64,000 bases of DNA, taken from Candidatus Bathyarchaeota archaeon (lineage in GTDB: Archaea > Thermoproteota > Bathyarchaeia > Bathyarchaeales > Bathycorpusculaceae). The stretch spans positions 109,081 to 173,080 of the forward strand of contig JAOZIE010000002.1 in NCBI GenBank assembly GCA_026014485.1, written 5' to 3'. Positions 53,801 to 61,950 of the stretch are shown in pieces. The notes under the pieces are model-generated. The model worked only from the letters and a program-made list of their open reading frames with translations. It was not told the origin of the DNA and ran no database searches. The position numbers were made by a program, and so were the translations under genes. Numbering within the stretch: the stretch's first letter is position 1; every line of letters begins with the position of its first letter.

Positions 53801-54850
53801 AGACCAGAGCATGCTGCCGTCAGCGGCGTTTAACGCGTAAATACGGCTGTCAACTGAGCCGATGTACACGATTCCTGAAGCAACCGCTGGAGAAGAGTAC
53901 CAATAACTTGTCGAGTATGGGGTAATAGGGGAACGGAACGTCCAATATTGAGCGCCTGTGGCTGCATTTAAGGCGTAAACAAGCTTGTCGCGTGAAGCGA
54001 TGTAAACAAAGCCCCCCGAAACAGCCGGAGATGAATCAACAGCGCCACCAGTAGTATAGTGCCACATTTGGGTGCCATCGGAAGCGTTCAAAGCGTAAAC
54101 ATTGGCATCTTCGGATCCAAAATAAACAATGCCTCCAACAATAGCCGGAGATGATAATACCCGGCCGTTTGTTTGGACTGACCAAATTTGCTGTCCCGTG
54201 GCGGCGTTCAAAGCGTAAACGTAGCCGTCATATGAACCGACAAAAACAACTCCATCAACAACTGCGGGAGACGAAAAGACAGAGCCGCCAGTAATAAACG
54301 TCCAGATTGGGGACCCGTTAGTTGCATTCAAAGCATACAAATTGCCAATGTATGAACCAAAGTAAACGATGCCATCAGCAACAGCAGGGGAGGACTCTAT
54401 GCCGCTGTTGGTGGTGAACTGCCAAATTTTTGTTCCGTTAGCGGCATTCAACGCATACAAATGGCCGCTGCTGTTGTCAAACAAAGAGCCCACATAGACG
54501 ACGCCATCGACAACTGTTGGTGATGACTCCACATAGGGGCTTGTAGTGGTGAATTGCCAGATTTTTGAGCCATCCGCGGCATTTATTGCGTAAACAAAGC
54601 CATCATAGGAGCCGACGTAAACGACGCCATTAACAACTGCTGGTGATGAACGTGAATTGTTACCTACGTATGTTTGCCAAAGCAGATGACCGTTAGATGC
54701 TGGGGACGCGGAGTTTCCTGAGTGCTGCAGGTCATGACGAAACATTGACCAATCGTCACCATATCCATCGACCGACGTAGCTGTAGTGGAAAACGCTACC
54801 AATATGGAGGAAAGGAAAAACGTAAGGAGTAAGATTTGTGCTTTATTCAT
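50864..54850 (-). CDS. giant cell-surface protein: PQQ-type beta-propeller, Ig-like repeats, C-terminal anchor
   Basis: 1328 residues. Signal peptide (LLTFFLSSILVAFSTTATS). Residues about 40-400 hold eight PQQ/BamB-like propeller blades repeating SSPAVVDGVVYVGS and YALNAATG. Three IPT/TIG-like repeats follow (GTVGSSVTITGTGL, SLSATFTVPASPAG). The region 890-1120 contains two ~85-residue beta repeats and a bacterial-type SGMITPSG-YVFSSW module. The C-terminus has a Thr/Pro/Ser stalk (TPTPTEPTASPTPSP) and one anchor helix before RRNKSKP. Propellers may bind ligands; surface binding or adhesion is a guess. It is directly downstream of the second tRNA fragment, in opposite orientation. Confidence 0.85.
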   Translation of the reverse strand: MNKAQILLLTFFLSSILVAFSTTATSVDGYGDDWSMFRHDLQHSGNSASPASNGHLLWQTYVGNNSRSSPAVVNGVVYVGSYDGFVYAINAADGSKIWQFTTTSPYVESSPTVVDGVVYVGSLFDNSSGHLYALNAANGTKIWQFTTNSGIESSPAVADGIVYFGSYIGNLYALNATNGSPIWTFITGGSVFSSPAVVDGVVFVGSYDGYVYALNAATGQQIWSVQTNGRVLSSPAIVGGIVYFGSEDANVYALNASDGTQMWHYTTGGAVDSSPAVSGGFVYIASRDKLVYALNAATGAQYWTFRSPITPYSTSYWYSSPAVASGIVYIGSVDSRIYALNAADGSMLWSFTTGRHVFSSPTVVNGVVYVSSRDGFLYALGAISLSPTSGTVGSPVMFQASGLLASTGVTGYLGDTPVTLTPATTNASGYLTATFEVPASAYGSNTFTLNDGVHNVSAPFWTTPVVSLSSTNGTVGSSVTITGTGLVGSHPVTASFDGAELTLINSTTNSLGSLSATFTVPASPAGTKTIQVTDGINTLNDSYTVIPSVSLSPNSGQVKSTFVISGTGFAASSQITATFDGSPLPLTNTVSTNGSGSFSATFTVPNSTAGVKSIVVTDSNQNAAASSYNVTSVFQPLTVSLSGSAPSATVTIIGGNPSPSTFLADGNQHIIIIDQEAPFTLSFSNSGNVRSGFIISDAFSATSSAYNSSTTPISVTAYTQLNNAFSALGVSGSDSVYLTGTYLGNSASTVLNSSNSWNASVWRDYGTSVTFPSVTVNSGSSERWSIGADYATAELTTGGNTYSKQYYHQYPQTLSYSVVGGGSPVAPTATGLSSGSPYAPALSLTPTAYWFDASGYITISTVTQGAGERWIPSPDSFSAASPESQVISITHQCQVTFTQVNLDYDATGTIVTVNGVAKTYSELPFCLWVNPSDSVTFSYTATVSSSNSDKQFTLIGADATSPLSITSSATVTGTYETQYRVSFEQQGLDGSTGSNTILTVGSNTYTYNALPCDVWVDSGTSLSFSYSGTISSSIQGKRYALSNVNVTSPLTVTSPLTIAAAYNTQYQVAFNLNPSGSGMITPSGASVWVTAGSLSISATPNAGYVFSSWLATESITLSSPSSLLTTATVNGAGTITVNFSIVIIPYTTETVTAVKTDATEVTLTIYGNITAPQLSNIAITSDQAAATTTLSFTITGTSGTAGFSNVTIPKAAIPFGDTPVLFVDGQQAANQGYTQDADNFYVWYTTQFSIHEMSIKFTTTTTPTPTPTEPTASPTPSPTKTTASPTPTTTEPPAAPTALITLVVVAIVVTAVILVLAAILVRRNKSKP

Positions 54851-55396
54851 TTTTCGTCACCAACTTTTTTATTAATAACGCTATCAATGAAGCGGATTTC
54901 TTGGCAAATACTTGAAAAATTGTTTCACGTATAAAAGACGACACGGAAGACAAAAGGAATCGAGTTGCCAAGGTCTGGCCCGGTTTCGTTATTTTCAAAT
55001 TCTGGACCTCCCAAAGGTACCTGTGTTTTCAGCCACGGTTATACCCGTGCGGATACTTCACACGTACATTCATGTTGACACCCATTTAACGGGATTGAAA
55101 TATTAATGTTTTTTGTCAATTTTTTTTGACAAAGTTTTTCTGTTTACTCCTAGACATTTCTTTTTTGCTAAAAATCCGAATCGGATGACTGAAACTCGAC
55201 TGGCGCGAGCAAATAAGGGGTTCGGTTTACTTCTTTGCTAAGGTTTGAAGCGAAACGGTATGTGGTCAAGTTTCACACGCCGCACAAATAAAGCAAGTGC
55301 CAACTAGTTTTTTGCCGTTAATGCGTGAAACATATTTTCTTTATTTATAATAAAATCAAAACACATATTAGCTGACTTGTCGTTGGCTCTGGATAT
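54851..55396. other. long intergenic region with promoters on both sides
   Basis: 546 bases. On the minus strand GTTATTAATAAAA and GGTGACG precede the surface-protein ATG. Towards the right end CACATATTAGC may be the TATA box for the sensor kinase. The 64-codon track ORF at 54912 has no family features and is not accepted. Confidence 0.4.
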
Positions 55397-56557
55397 ATGG
55401 GCATAAAGTCCAGTAAACACAGCACAAACGAACAAAAACTGGTGAAGGGGATGTCTGGGCAAACAACAAGTCATCCGAGTGATAAAATCTTAGTTCTCCA
55501 TGTAGATGATGACCCATCCGTTTTAGAAGTTTCAAGGCAGATTCTGGAATCAGAGGGTAAGTTTCGGGTTGAAGCAGCTTCATCCGTAGAGGATGCCCTC
55601 CAAAAAATTGGCACACAGCCTTTTGAGGCGATAATTTCAGACTACGAAATGCCTGGGAAAGATGGTCTTCAATTTCTAGAAGAGCTGCGTCAACAGAAGA
55701 ACGAGATAGCGTTTGTGATGTTCACTGGAAGAGGGCGTGAAGAAGTCGCGGTTAGGGCATTAAACCTGGGTGCTGACCGCTACATAAACAAAAACGGTGA
55801 CCCCGAGGCAGTTTACTGTGAACTAGGTTATGCAATAAGCAAAATTGTAGAGCGAAAGAAAGCTAAACGAATGATAGTTAATGACGCAAAGAGAATCATT
55901 GAACTTAACGAAAAACTCCGCGTCGTTGGAAGCCTCACAAGACACGATGTGCGAAATAAGCTTGTATCGTTGAGTGGACATGTTTTCTTGTTGAAAAAGA
56001 AGCTCGAACAGAATCCTGATTTGGCGAAACATGTTTCCGAGATCGAGTTTGCTTCCAAACAGATAGTTGAACTGCTAGAGTTTGCCCAGCTTTATGAAAA
56101 GTTAGGTGCAGAAGAGTTGACATATTTGGAGGTTGAGAAGTACGTGAATGACGCTGCGGCTCTTTTTCCTGACTTTAAAAACATACGGTTGATAAATCAG
56201 TGTCAGGGGCTAGTTGTTCTGGCGGATTCTTTGCTTAGACAGCTTTTCTATAATTTAATCGAGAATACAATGAAGCATGGTGGAAATGTTACAAGCATAC
56301 GCTTCCGTTACGAAGTGGATGATTCTCAAATTAAACTAATCTACGAAGACGACGGCGTTGGAATACCTGACGCTCTCAGAAAAGAACTGTTTGAGGAAAG
56401 AACCAGTCGAGGAATTAATCATGGTCTGTATGTGGTGAGCAGAATTTGCGAAGCCTACAATTGGGCTGTTAAAGAAACAGGAAAAACTGGTGAAGGTGCC
56501 CAATTCACTGTATACCTGCCAAGGCAACTCGTTAAAGACAGCGCCGCCCAACATTAG
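55397..56557 (+). CDS. receiver-histidine kinase hybrid
   Basis: 386 residues from ATG 55397 (ATG 55451, with GGTGAAGGGG, is possible). Receiver domain about 29-150: VLHVDDDPSVLEVS (acidic pair), ISDYEMPGKDGLQFL (phosphoacceptor Asp), FVMFTGRG (Thr) and RYINKNGD (Lys). A coiled-coil linker leads to the kinase: H box GSLTRHDVRNKLVSL, N box LIENTMKHGG, G1 EDDGVGIP, G2 RGINHGLYVVSR. No membrane segment, so it is a cytosolic sensor. Such receiver-kinase fusions are typical of archaea. Its partner is unknown. Confidence 0.92.
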   Translation: MGIKSSKHSTNEQKLVKGMSGQTTSHPSDKILVLHVDDDPSVLEVSRQILESEGKFRVEAASSVEDALQKIGTQPFEAIISDYEMPGKDGLQFLEELRQQKNEIAFVMFTGRGREEVAVRALNLGADRYINKNGDPEAVYCELGYAISKIVERKKAKRMIVNDAKRIIELNEKLRVVGSLTRHDVRNKLVSLSGHVFLLKKKLEQNPDLAKHVSEIEFASKQIVELLEFAQLYEKLGAEELTYLEVEKYVNDAAALFPDFKNIRLINQCQGLVVLADSLLRQLFYNLIENTMKHGGNVTSIRFRYEVDDSQIKLIYEDDGVGIPDALRKELFEERTSRGINHGLYVVSRICEAYNWAVKETGKTGEGAQFTVYLPRQLVKDSAAQH

Positions 56558-56792
56558 CAGTTAAATCGGCTGCCGGTGCTCTGTTTTTAGCGTTATAATC
56601 CGGTGAATGGGTAGCGGCAGGCACGGTTAACCTCAACAATGTTTTTGGACAGGTTTTAAGTTTTTTTGGAGAAAAGTATTTATGTGAATAACCTGTATGT
56701 AATTAGCATTACAATTGAACAGGTTATTGGAGTAAAAGTGAAAGGATGAACAACTGTGAAACTTGTGCTTGCTCGGCGAAGGGGGGAGCCAA

Positions 56793-57479
56793 ATGAAAGT
56801 TGCGGTGCTCTGGACTGGCGGCAAAGACTCCGCCTTAGCTTGCCACAAAACAATCAAAAGCGGCCACGAGGTTGCCTATGTTGCCACCTTAATCTGGAGC
56901 AAGCCTTCTTTAGCTCACTCCCTTTCCTTAATCAAACTCCAATCTGAAGCCATGAACATTCCTTTCCTCTGGGACAAACTTGAAGAACCCTACTTTGAAG
57001 CATACCGCGAAGCAATAATCGAAATGGCAAATGAATACGGCATCAAAGGAATCGTAACGGGTGACATCGCTTACGTGGACGATTTTCACGGTAACTGGAT
57101 AGATAAAGTCTGTGAAGGCACAGGGGTAGAAGTCATTAAGCCATTATGGGGTATGGAACGGGAAAAAATCCTACATGAACTTCTCTCTTACGGCTTCAAA
57201 GTCATCTTAACTTCAGTCACGGAACCTTGGCTGACCAAAGACTGGCTGGGCCGAACCATCGATTCAAAGAGCATAACAGAAATCCAACAACTACACGAAA
57301 AGAAAGGCTTGGACATGTGCGGCGAATTCGGGGAATACCACACCATGACAATTGACGCCCCGTTCTTCAAAAAAATCATAAAGATACCCCAGTTCAAGAA
57401 ACTAAAAACAGAAAAAGGCTACATCCTAAAACCCGCAGAGGTTTCCTTAGAAGCCAAATGGTCAAGTTACGTGAAGTAA
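56793..57479 (+). CDS. dph6: diphthine--ammonia ligase
   Basis: 228 residues from ATG 56793 (MKVAVLWTGGKDSALACH), behind a strong GGGGGGAG; the track start is 30 bases upstream. It amidates diphthine on elongation factor 2, the last step of diphthamide synthesis. Signatures: SGGKDS-type PP-loop as TGGKDSALA, GIVTGDIAYVDDFHGNW, PLWGMEREKILHELL and GEFGEYHTMTIDAPFF. No other diphthamide gene adjoins. Confidence 0.93.
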   Translation: MKVAVLWTGGKDSALACHKTIKSGHEVAYVATLIWSKPSLAHSLSLIKLQSEAMNIPFLWDKLEEPYFEAYREAIIEMANEYGIKGIVTGDIAYVDDFHGNWIDKVCEGTGVEVIKPLWGMEREKILHELLSYGFKVILTSVTEPWLTKDWLGRTIDSKSITEIQQLHEKKGLDMCGEFGEYHTMTIDAPFFKKIIKIPQFKKLKTEKGYILKPAEVSLEAKWSSYVK

Positions 57480-57763
57480 AGAAAACAATAAAAACCCCTC
57501 CTTCTAATCGGCATCAGCTGGACCTGAACAACTTCTGGTTTTGCCTCTTTTCATTTTGCGTGCTCCAAAAGCCACACCGACAAACTTTAACATTTATCGG
57601 GGTCATAAAAGAAACTCTACCTTTGCAGCCCATCCTTGACAGGTAAACCAGAAAAATCTCTAACTAACACATAGAACGTATTTGGTGAGCAAAAAACAAC
57701 CAGTGGTCGTGACGGGCAAATTCAGAGCCCCTGTAGGTTAATGTTACGGCTAATGCTTTGTGT
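57480..57763. other. left part of intergenic region 57480-57984, no gene seen
   Basis: The region between dph6 and the zinc-ribbon gene is about 505 bases; its main content is the repeat copy B. This left part holds no supported feature. Confidence 0.4.
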
Positions 57764-57909
57764 TTTGTGCAAAGCGGTCCCTCTCTTGTTTTCTGCAGCG
57801 TCTGCTTGGGGTTTGCTTTTTTGCTTCAGAACTTGATTTGGGTTTATGTTGCGTACAGAAAAGGCGCGATTTGGCAAAAACTGGGGCATTTTGGCTCAGA
57901 AGGGTAGGT
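57764..57909 (-). repeat. dispersed ~140 bp intergenic repeat, copy B
   Basis: Reverse complement of copy A at 38568-38709. Shared stretches include TCAGAACTTGATTTGGGTTT and ATGTTGCGTACAGAAAAGGC with only scattered substitutions and single-base indels. It sits well away from both neighbouring genes. Confidence 0.75.
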
Positions 57910-57984
57910 TGGCTGCTTTTGTTTCTGGGAAACCTTTAAACCCTCATGTTTCTACCCTTTCTTAAAACTGGGGTGTGTTTATTT

Positions 57985-58242
57985 ATGCCTCGACTTAAGT
58001 GTAAGAAATGTGGTGTTGTCTTTGAGCAGGGTTTGGGGGGCGCAGTTTTCTCTCCTCACGTGGGGCCCTACCATTACATTAAGTGTCCTGCCTGCGGTAA
58101 ACGGAGCTTTCTTAACGTGTATTCCTCGGTGACAGACCCAGTTACGTATCCCCCGCAGCAGAAGGAGCCTGAGGTGCAGCTGCTTTCCGAGGAAGAGCTC
58201 GAAAAGAGGCGCATCGAAGAATCTAAATACGAAAAAGCCTAA
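57985..58242 (+). CDS. small zinc-binding protein
   Basis: 85 residues from ATG 57985 (MPRLKCKKCGVVFEQG); the track start is 39 bases upstream. Two Cys pairs, CKKC and CPAC (in YIKCPACGKRSFLN), form a zinc ribbon. The C-terminal 30 residues are an acidic coiled tail (EELEKRRIEESKYEKA). It is 17 bases before an ABC ATPase. The role is unknown. Confidence 0.75.
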   Translation: MPRLKCKKCGVVFEQGLGGAVFSPHVGPYHYIKCPACGKRSFLNVYSSVTDPVTYPPQQKEPEVQLLSEEELEKRRIEESKYEKA

Positions 58243-58259
58243 CATACCTCATCCTCGGA

Positions 58260-59201
58260 GTGTCGTCTGAGATGATTGAAACCGAAAACTTGACCAGAAA
58301 ATTTGGCGGCTTAACCGCTGTCGAAAACCTCACGCTTCGTGTTGAGGAAGGTGAAGTTTTTGGTTTTCTTGGGCCAAACGCGGCGGGAAAAACCACCACT
58401 GTCCGCATGCTTTGCTGTCTTATTAGCAAAACCAGTGGGGAAGCCCGCATCGGCGACTACCACGTGGACAGGGAAGCCGATTGCCTTGCTATACGCAAGA
58501 TGGTGGGGTTTTTACCTGAGAACGTGGGTTTGTATGAGAACCTTAGCGCTTACAGGAACTTGGATTTTTATGGGAAACTCTATGAGGTTCCAGATGAGAA
58601 ACGCCGCGAAAACATAGAGCGGCTGCTTAAGTTGCTGGGTATCTGGGATCGTAGAAACGATAACGTCGGTGACTTCTCAAAGGGCACAAAGCAGAAAATT
58701 GCCATAGCCCGTGCTCTTATTCATGAACCCAAGGTGCTGTTTTTGGATGAACCTACTGCGAACTTGGATCCTGAAGCCTCCAAAACGGTGCGTGACTTCG
58801 TGTTGGAGCTCAAAAAGGAGAAACACACTATATTCCTTAACACGCATAACTTGGATGAGGCAGAGAAGCTCTGTGACCGCATCGGCATCCTGAAAACACG
58901 CCTGATAGCCGTCGGCGCACCTACCGAGCTGGAACGTAGCCTCTATAACCGCAAAACCATTGTGCACCTGCAAGCTGTAACTGCACAGGTCACCGAGGCA
59001 GTCAAGCAGTTTAATGCTGTTAAGAGCGTGCGTGAAGTCGACAACAAGCTTGTGCTGGATATGGACCACCCCGAACGGGACAACCCTGAACTGGTCCGAA
59101 CAATCGTGGCGGCGGGCGGAGACATCCAGTACGTGACAGAGCTTAAGTCCACGCTGGAAGACGTTTACCTCAAACTTATCCGGGAGGCGAAGACGCAGTG
59201 A
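58260..59201 (+). CDS. ABC transporter ATP-binding protein (ABC-2 exporter type)
   Basis: 313 residues from GTG 58260. Walker A GPNAAGKTTT, Q-loop FLPENVGLYENL (Pro-Glu, no Gln), signature DFSKGTKQKIAIARAL, Walker B VLFLDEPTANLD and H-loop LNTHNLDEAEKLC. The C-terminal ~80 residues are the extra domain of CcmA/NatA-type ATPases. It drives the adjacent permease, four-base overlap. Substrate unknown; drug, sodium or lipid export are typical. Confidence 0.92.
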   Translation: MSSEMIETENLTRKFGGLTAVENLTLRVEEGEVFGFLGPNAAGKTTTVRMLCCLISKTSGEARIGDYHVDREADCLAIRKMVGFLPENVGLYENLSAYRNLDFYGKLYEVPDEKRRENIERLLKLLGIWDRRNDNVGDFSKGTKQKIAIARALIHEPKVLFLDEPTANLDPEASKTVRDFVLELKKEKHTIFLNTHNLDEAEKLCDRIGILKTRLIAVGAPTELERSLYNRKTIVHLQAVTAQVTEAVKQFNAVKSVREVDNKLVLDMDHPERDNPELVRTIVAAGGDIQYVTELKSTLEDVYLKLIREAKTQ

Positions 59202-59950
59202 GGTTTGCAAAAAGCTGGATAGTCGCCACCAAAGACCTTTCTGTGTTCAAAAAGAACCGCTACATCTTGTACTCGCTGATTGGTTTGCCCCTTCTTATGG
59301 GTATCCTGATTCCTGGTATCCTGATTTTCTCGTTGCAGGCAGAATCCGCTGGGCTTACTCAAGCGCAGCTCACGGAAACCGCTAACATGCTCATCAACCT
59401 GTTCACGGCGTACTTTGTTATTATAGCAGCGGTGCTTCCCACAATAATTGCCTCCTATAGCTTTGTGGGTGAAAAACTTGAGAAAAGCCTTGAACCGTTG
59501 CTGGCGACACCCACAACTGACAGCGAGCTACTTTTCGGCAAGAGCTTAGCTGCATTTATCCCCTGTGTTGGAGCCACATACATCGGGACAGCGATATTTG
59601 TTGTTATAGTTGACGTGTGGTCATTTACGGAGTTGGGTGTTTTGTTGATGCCTAACCCGTACTGGGCAATAATTATAGGTGCCGTTACCCCGCTTGCATG
59701 TGTACTCAGCGTTGAAGCTAACGTCATCATATCCTCAAGAGTCAACGACATACGTGCAGCCCAGCAAATCGGCGGCTTAGTCATCCTTCCGCTGTTGCTT
59801 GTGATGATTTTGGCGTCTACCTCGCAGATTTTTCCCCTTGTGACCCTTGCGTTGATTGTATCGGGCGCTCTTGCTGTTGCTGACTTAGCGCTGTTTTATC
59901 TTGCAAAAGCCACGTTTAAACGCGAAGAAATCCTCACCAAATGGAAGTGA
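59198..59950 (+). CDS. ABC-2 type permease
   Basis: 250 residues from GTG 59198, overlapping the ATPase. Six transmembrane segments; conserved-type pieces are YSFVGEKLEKSLEPLLATPT (the cytosolic coupling helix, also in NatB-like permeases) and RAAQQIGGLVILPLLLVMIL. The first helix follows DLSVFKKNRYILYSL. It forms a homodimer or pairs with another permease to export an unknown substrate. Confidence 0.88.
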   Translation: MRFAKSWIVATKDLSVFKKNRYILYSLIGLPLLMGILIPGILIFSLQAESAGLTQAQLTETANMLINLFTAYFVIIAAVLPTIIASYSFVGEKLEKSLEPLLATPTTDSELLFGKSLAAFIPCVGATYIGTAIFVVIVDVWSFTELGVLLMPNPYWAIIIGAVTPLACVLSVEANVIISSRVNDIRAAQQIGGLVILPLLLVMILASTSQIFPLVTLALIVSGALAVADLALFYLAKATFKREEILTKWK

Positions 59951-59954
59951 CGCC

Positions 59955-60113
59955 TTGGCTGAAACTAAACTTGTTTGCTGCCAGCGATGCGGTAAACCCA
60001 TTGGTTATGTTACAGTCCGCGCTAAGACCCCGCTGGGCATCCAGACCATCAGGAATGCTGAAGTTGTTGCTGTCTGCGTGAACTGTCGTCGTAAAAAGTT
60101 CGTGGTGCCCTAG
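59955..60113 (+). CDS. 52-residue zinc-ribbon protein
   Basis: The track calls this from 59901 within the permease; the start is TTG 59955, four bases after the permease stop and behind GGAAGTGA. The two knuckles CCQRCGKPIG and CVNCRRKKF define a zinc ribbon, with GIQTIRNAEVVAV between. It is the last gene of the ABC operon. Role unknown. Confidence 0.65.
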   Translation: MAETKLVCCQRCGKPIGYVTVRAKTPLGIQTIRNAEVVAVCVNCRRKKFVVP

Positions 60114-60117
60114 CAGT

Positions 60118-60621
60118 TTACTCTGCCAGTGTTTTAGCGAAGTTCCAGACTTTGTCGCCCACGTAGTGTCTGCTTTTTATTACCGGTCCCTGATGTGTTG
60201 CCTTTGCTTGCTCATGGTCCAAAAGCGCTTCGCCCAAAGCCAACGGCTTTCCATGTTTAACGTCCACAACTACAATCGCCTCGCCTTTGGCAAAAGTGCC
60301 TTCGTAGCGTACCACGCCTGGTGCCATGATGTCGGCGCCGTTGCAGACAAAGCGAACCGCACCCATATCTACCACTGCCTTGGGCAGTTGAGCTAGAACT
60401 TCTTCAGCTAGAAGCGTCGGATAAACCGCATTGCCCAACCTGAACAGCAGAGGCTTTCCCTCAACGAGTAGTAACGCTCCAAAATCGGCTTCCACCGTTT
60501 CCACGCTGGGCTTTGCTTCCGCGGTGGCGCCCCAATCAATTTTTAGTTTCTCTGAGACGCCTTCAAGAATCTGCCGTGACTCTTTGGATTTCAACATGTA
60601 TCTTCGATGTTTCTGTGACAT
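60118..60621 (-). CDS. PUA-domain RNA-binding protein (MCT-1/Tma20-like)
   Basis: 167 residues. The N-terminal half (YMLKSKESRQILEGVSEKL) resembles the pre-PUA domain. The C-terminal PUA (GAVRFVCNGADIMAPGVVRY and DVKHGKPLALGEAL) has the GAD-I-MAPGV core. Homologues take part in translation initiation or tRNA modification. Convergent with the ABC operon, four bases apart. Confidence 0.88.
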   Translation of the reverse strand: MSQKHRRYMLKSKESRQILEGVSEKLKIDWGATAEAKPSVETVEADFGALLLVEGKPLLFRLGNAVYPTLLAEEVLAQLPKAVVDMGAVRFVCNGADIMAPGVVRYEGTFAKGEAIVVVDVKHGKPLALGEALLDHEQAKATHQGPVIKSRHYVGDKVWNFAKTLAE

Positions 60622-60677
60622 AGGTTTTCTGGTTTATTCGTGATTGCAAGGAGCCTATTTAGCCTTACCGATGGCGC

Positions 60678-61307
60678 CTACGAGGCAGTTGTAGAGGGCT
60701 TCTGTTCCGGTGTTGTGTGGGGTTTTTTGCCTTTGATTTTCTGGCTGATTTTCTCCACAAGTTTGCTTATATCCACTTTTAGCAAAATTACCGTGAAGAC
60801 TACCGTGAGGATGATAGAGAGCGCAATCATGGCTTCAGGGCTTAGTTGCTCTGAAAACGTACTTTGAGTCCAAGCTGCCAGAAACGCCCCCGCCACCGTT
60901 ATGGATAACTTGCCCAGAAAGAAAGCTGTGAAAAACTTGGCTGGGTTGTACTTCATTAGTCCCAGCGGGATGACCACGGGTTCGTCGGGGATGGGGGTTG
61001 CGGCAGCTGCGAAAAGCAGTAGAAACGCCCACCGCTTAACCTTCTGCGCCTCGACATCTAGCCGTTTGCGTCGTTTTTCACTGAGGTGCTGGCTCACGAA
61101 GAACGTGACCATGTAGTGTACACTTTTTGCTACTGATGCTCCTATGGCGACAAGGAAGCCGATGGCGACCAGAGTCGGGGAGTCTGTGACGCCTAACACC
61201 AGCACCCAATTTGAGGCTATGAACAGGTTCGAGGGACCCGCAAACGGGATGAGACCGAACCCTAAGGAGCTTAGCAGAACAAACAGTAACTCAATAATTG
61301 ACGCCAT
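60678..61307 (-). CDS. VTT/DedA-like membrane protein
   Basis: 209 residues, about five helices plus two re-entrant parts. The pattern GLIPFAGPSNLFIASNWVL, FLVAIGASVAKSVHYMVTFF and ATPIPDEPVVIPLGLMKYNP is that of SNARE-associated/VTT-domain proteins, which scramble lipids or move envelope intermediates. A basic, Ser/Thr-rich tail ends the protein. It reads away from ribL. Confidence 0.8.
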   Translation of the reverse strand: MASIIELLFVLLSSLGFGLIPFAGPSNLFIASNWVLVLGVTDSPTLVAIGFLVAIGASVAKSVHYMVTFFVSQHLSEKRRKRLDVEAQKVKRWAFLLLFAAAATPIPDEPVVIPLGLMKYNPAKFFTAFFLGKLSITVAGAFLAAWTQSTFSEQLSPEAMIALSIILTVVFTVILLKVDISKLVEKISQKIKGKKPHTTPEQKPSTTAS

Positions 61308-61491
61308 TCCACGGGTCCCACGCTTCAGAGTTTAAGAGAACCCCAAATTTATAAGTGTAGCATGTTTCCCGCATACGTTTTCGCTGTGGCAAGGCAGTTT
61401 ATCGGGTTCGCGGCATTCCTTTTCGGGACATAAAGCTGCTTCTGCTTGATAACCAAATTTTTATGTGGCGATAACAATAGTGAACATTCAA

Positions 61492-61950
61492 ATGCTGACC
61501 GAAAAGAAGAAGCGAACAACCGTTTTGGCTTCAGGCGTGTTTGACCTGCTGCATCTGGGACACGTGAAATTCCTTGAGGAAGCTAAAAAAGCAGGGGGCG
61601 AAAACGCGCAGTTAATAGTTATTATTGCTCGGGACAGCACTGTTGAGAAAACTAAGGGTAGAAAACCCGTAATTCCAGAGAACCAGCGGCGGGCGTTGGT
61701 GGAGTCGTTGAAGGTGGTTGATGAGGCGCTTCTGGGAACCGAAGGCTTCGGCATAGCCGATGTAGTTAGAGCCGTCAAGCCTGACATCATAGCTTTGGGG
61801 TATGACCAAGCAGACATGGAACGCCGCGTCAAAAAATATGTAGAGGACAACGGCTTACCCGTGAAGGTTCTTCGGGTGGGCAAATTTGAGGCGGAAGAGC
61901 TGGATAGTTCTTCTAAGATTAGGCAGAAAATTGTTGAGAAATTCACATGA
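61492..61950 (+). CDS. ribL: FAD synthetase (FMN adenylyltransferase), archaeal
   Basis: 152 residues from ATG 61492 (GTG 61465 is in the track). The nucleotidyltransferase motif FDLLHLGHVKFLEEAKK, then IARDSTVEKTKGRKPVIPEN, RRALVESLKVVDEALLG and SSSKIRQKI match RibL of archaea. It joins AMP from ATP to FMN. RibK, which makes the FMN, is convergent 600 bases away. Its stop overlaps the rhomboid start by four bases. Confidence 0.93.
   Translation: MLTEKKKRTTVLASGVFDLLHLGHVKFLEEAKKAGGENAQLIVIIARDSTVEKTKGRKPVIPENQRRALVESLKVVDEALLGTEGFGIADVVRAVKPDIIALGYDQADMERRVKKYVEDNGLPVKVLRVGKFEAEELDSSSKIRQKIVEKFT

Noticed and set aside
54912-55106. 64-codon ORF in the long intergenic region
   Set aside because: No Shine-Dalgarno site, no family resemblance; likely chance.
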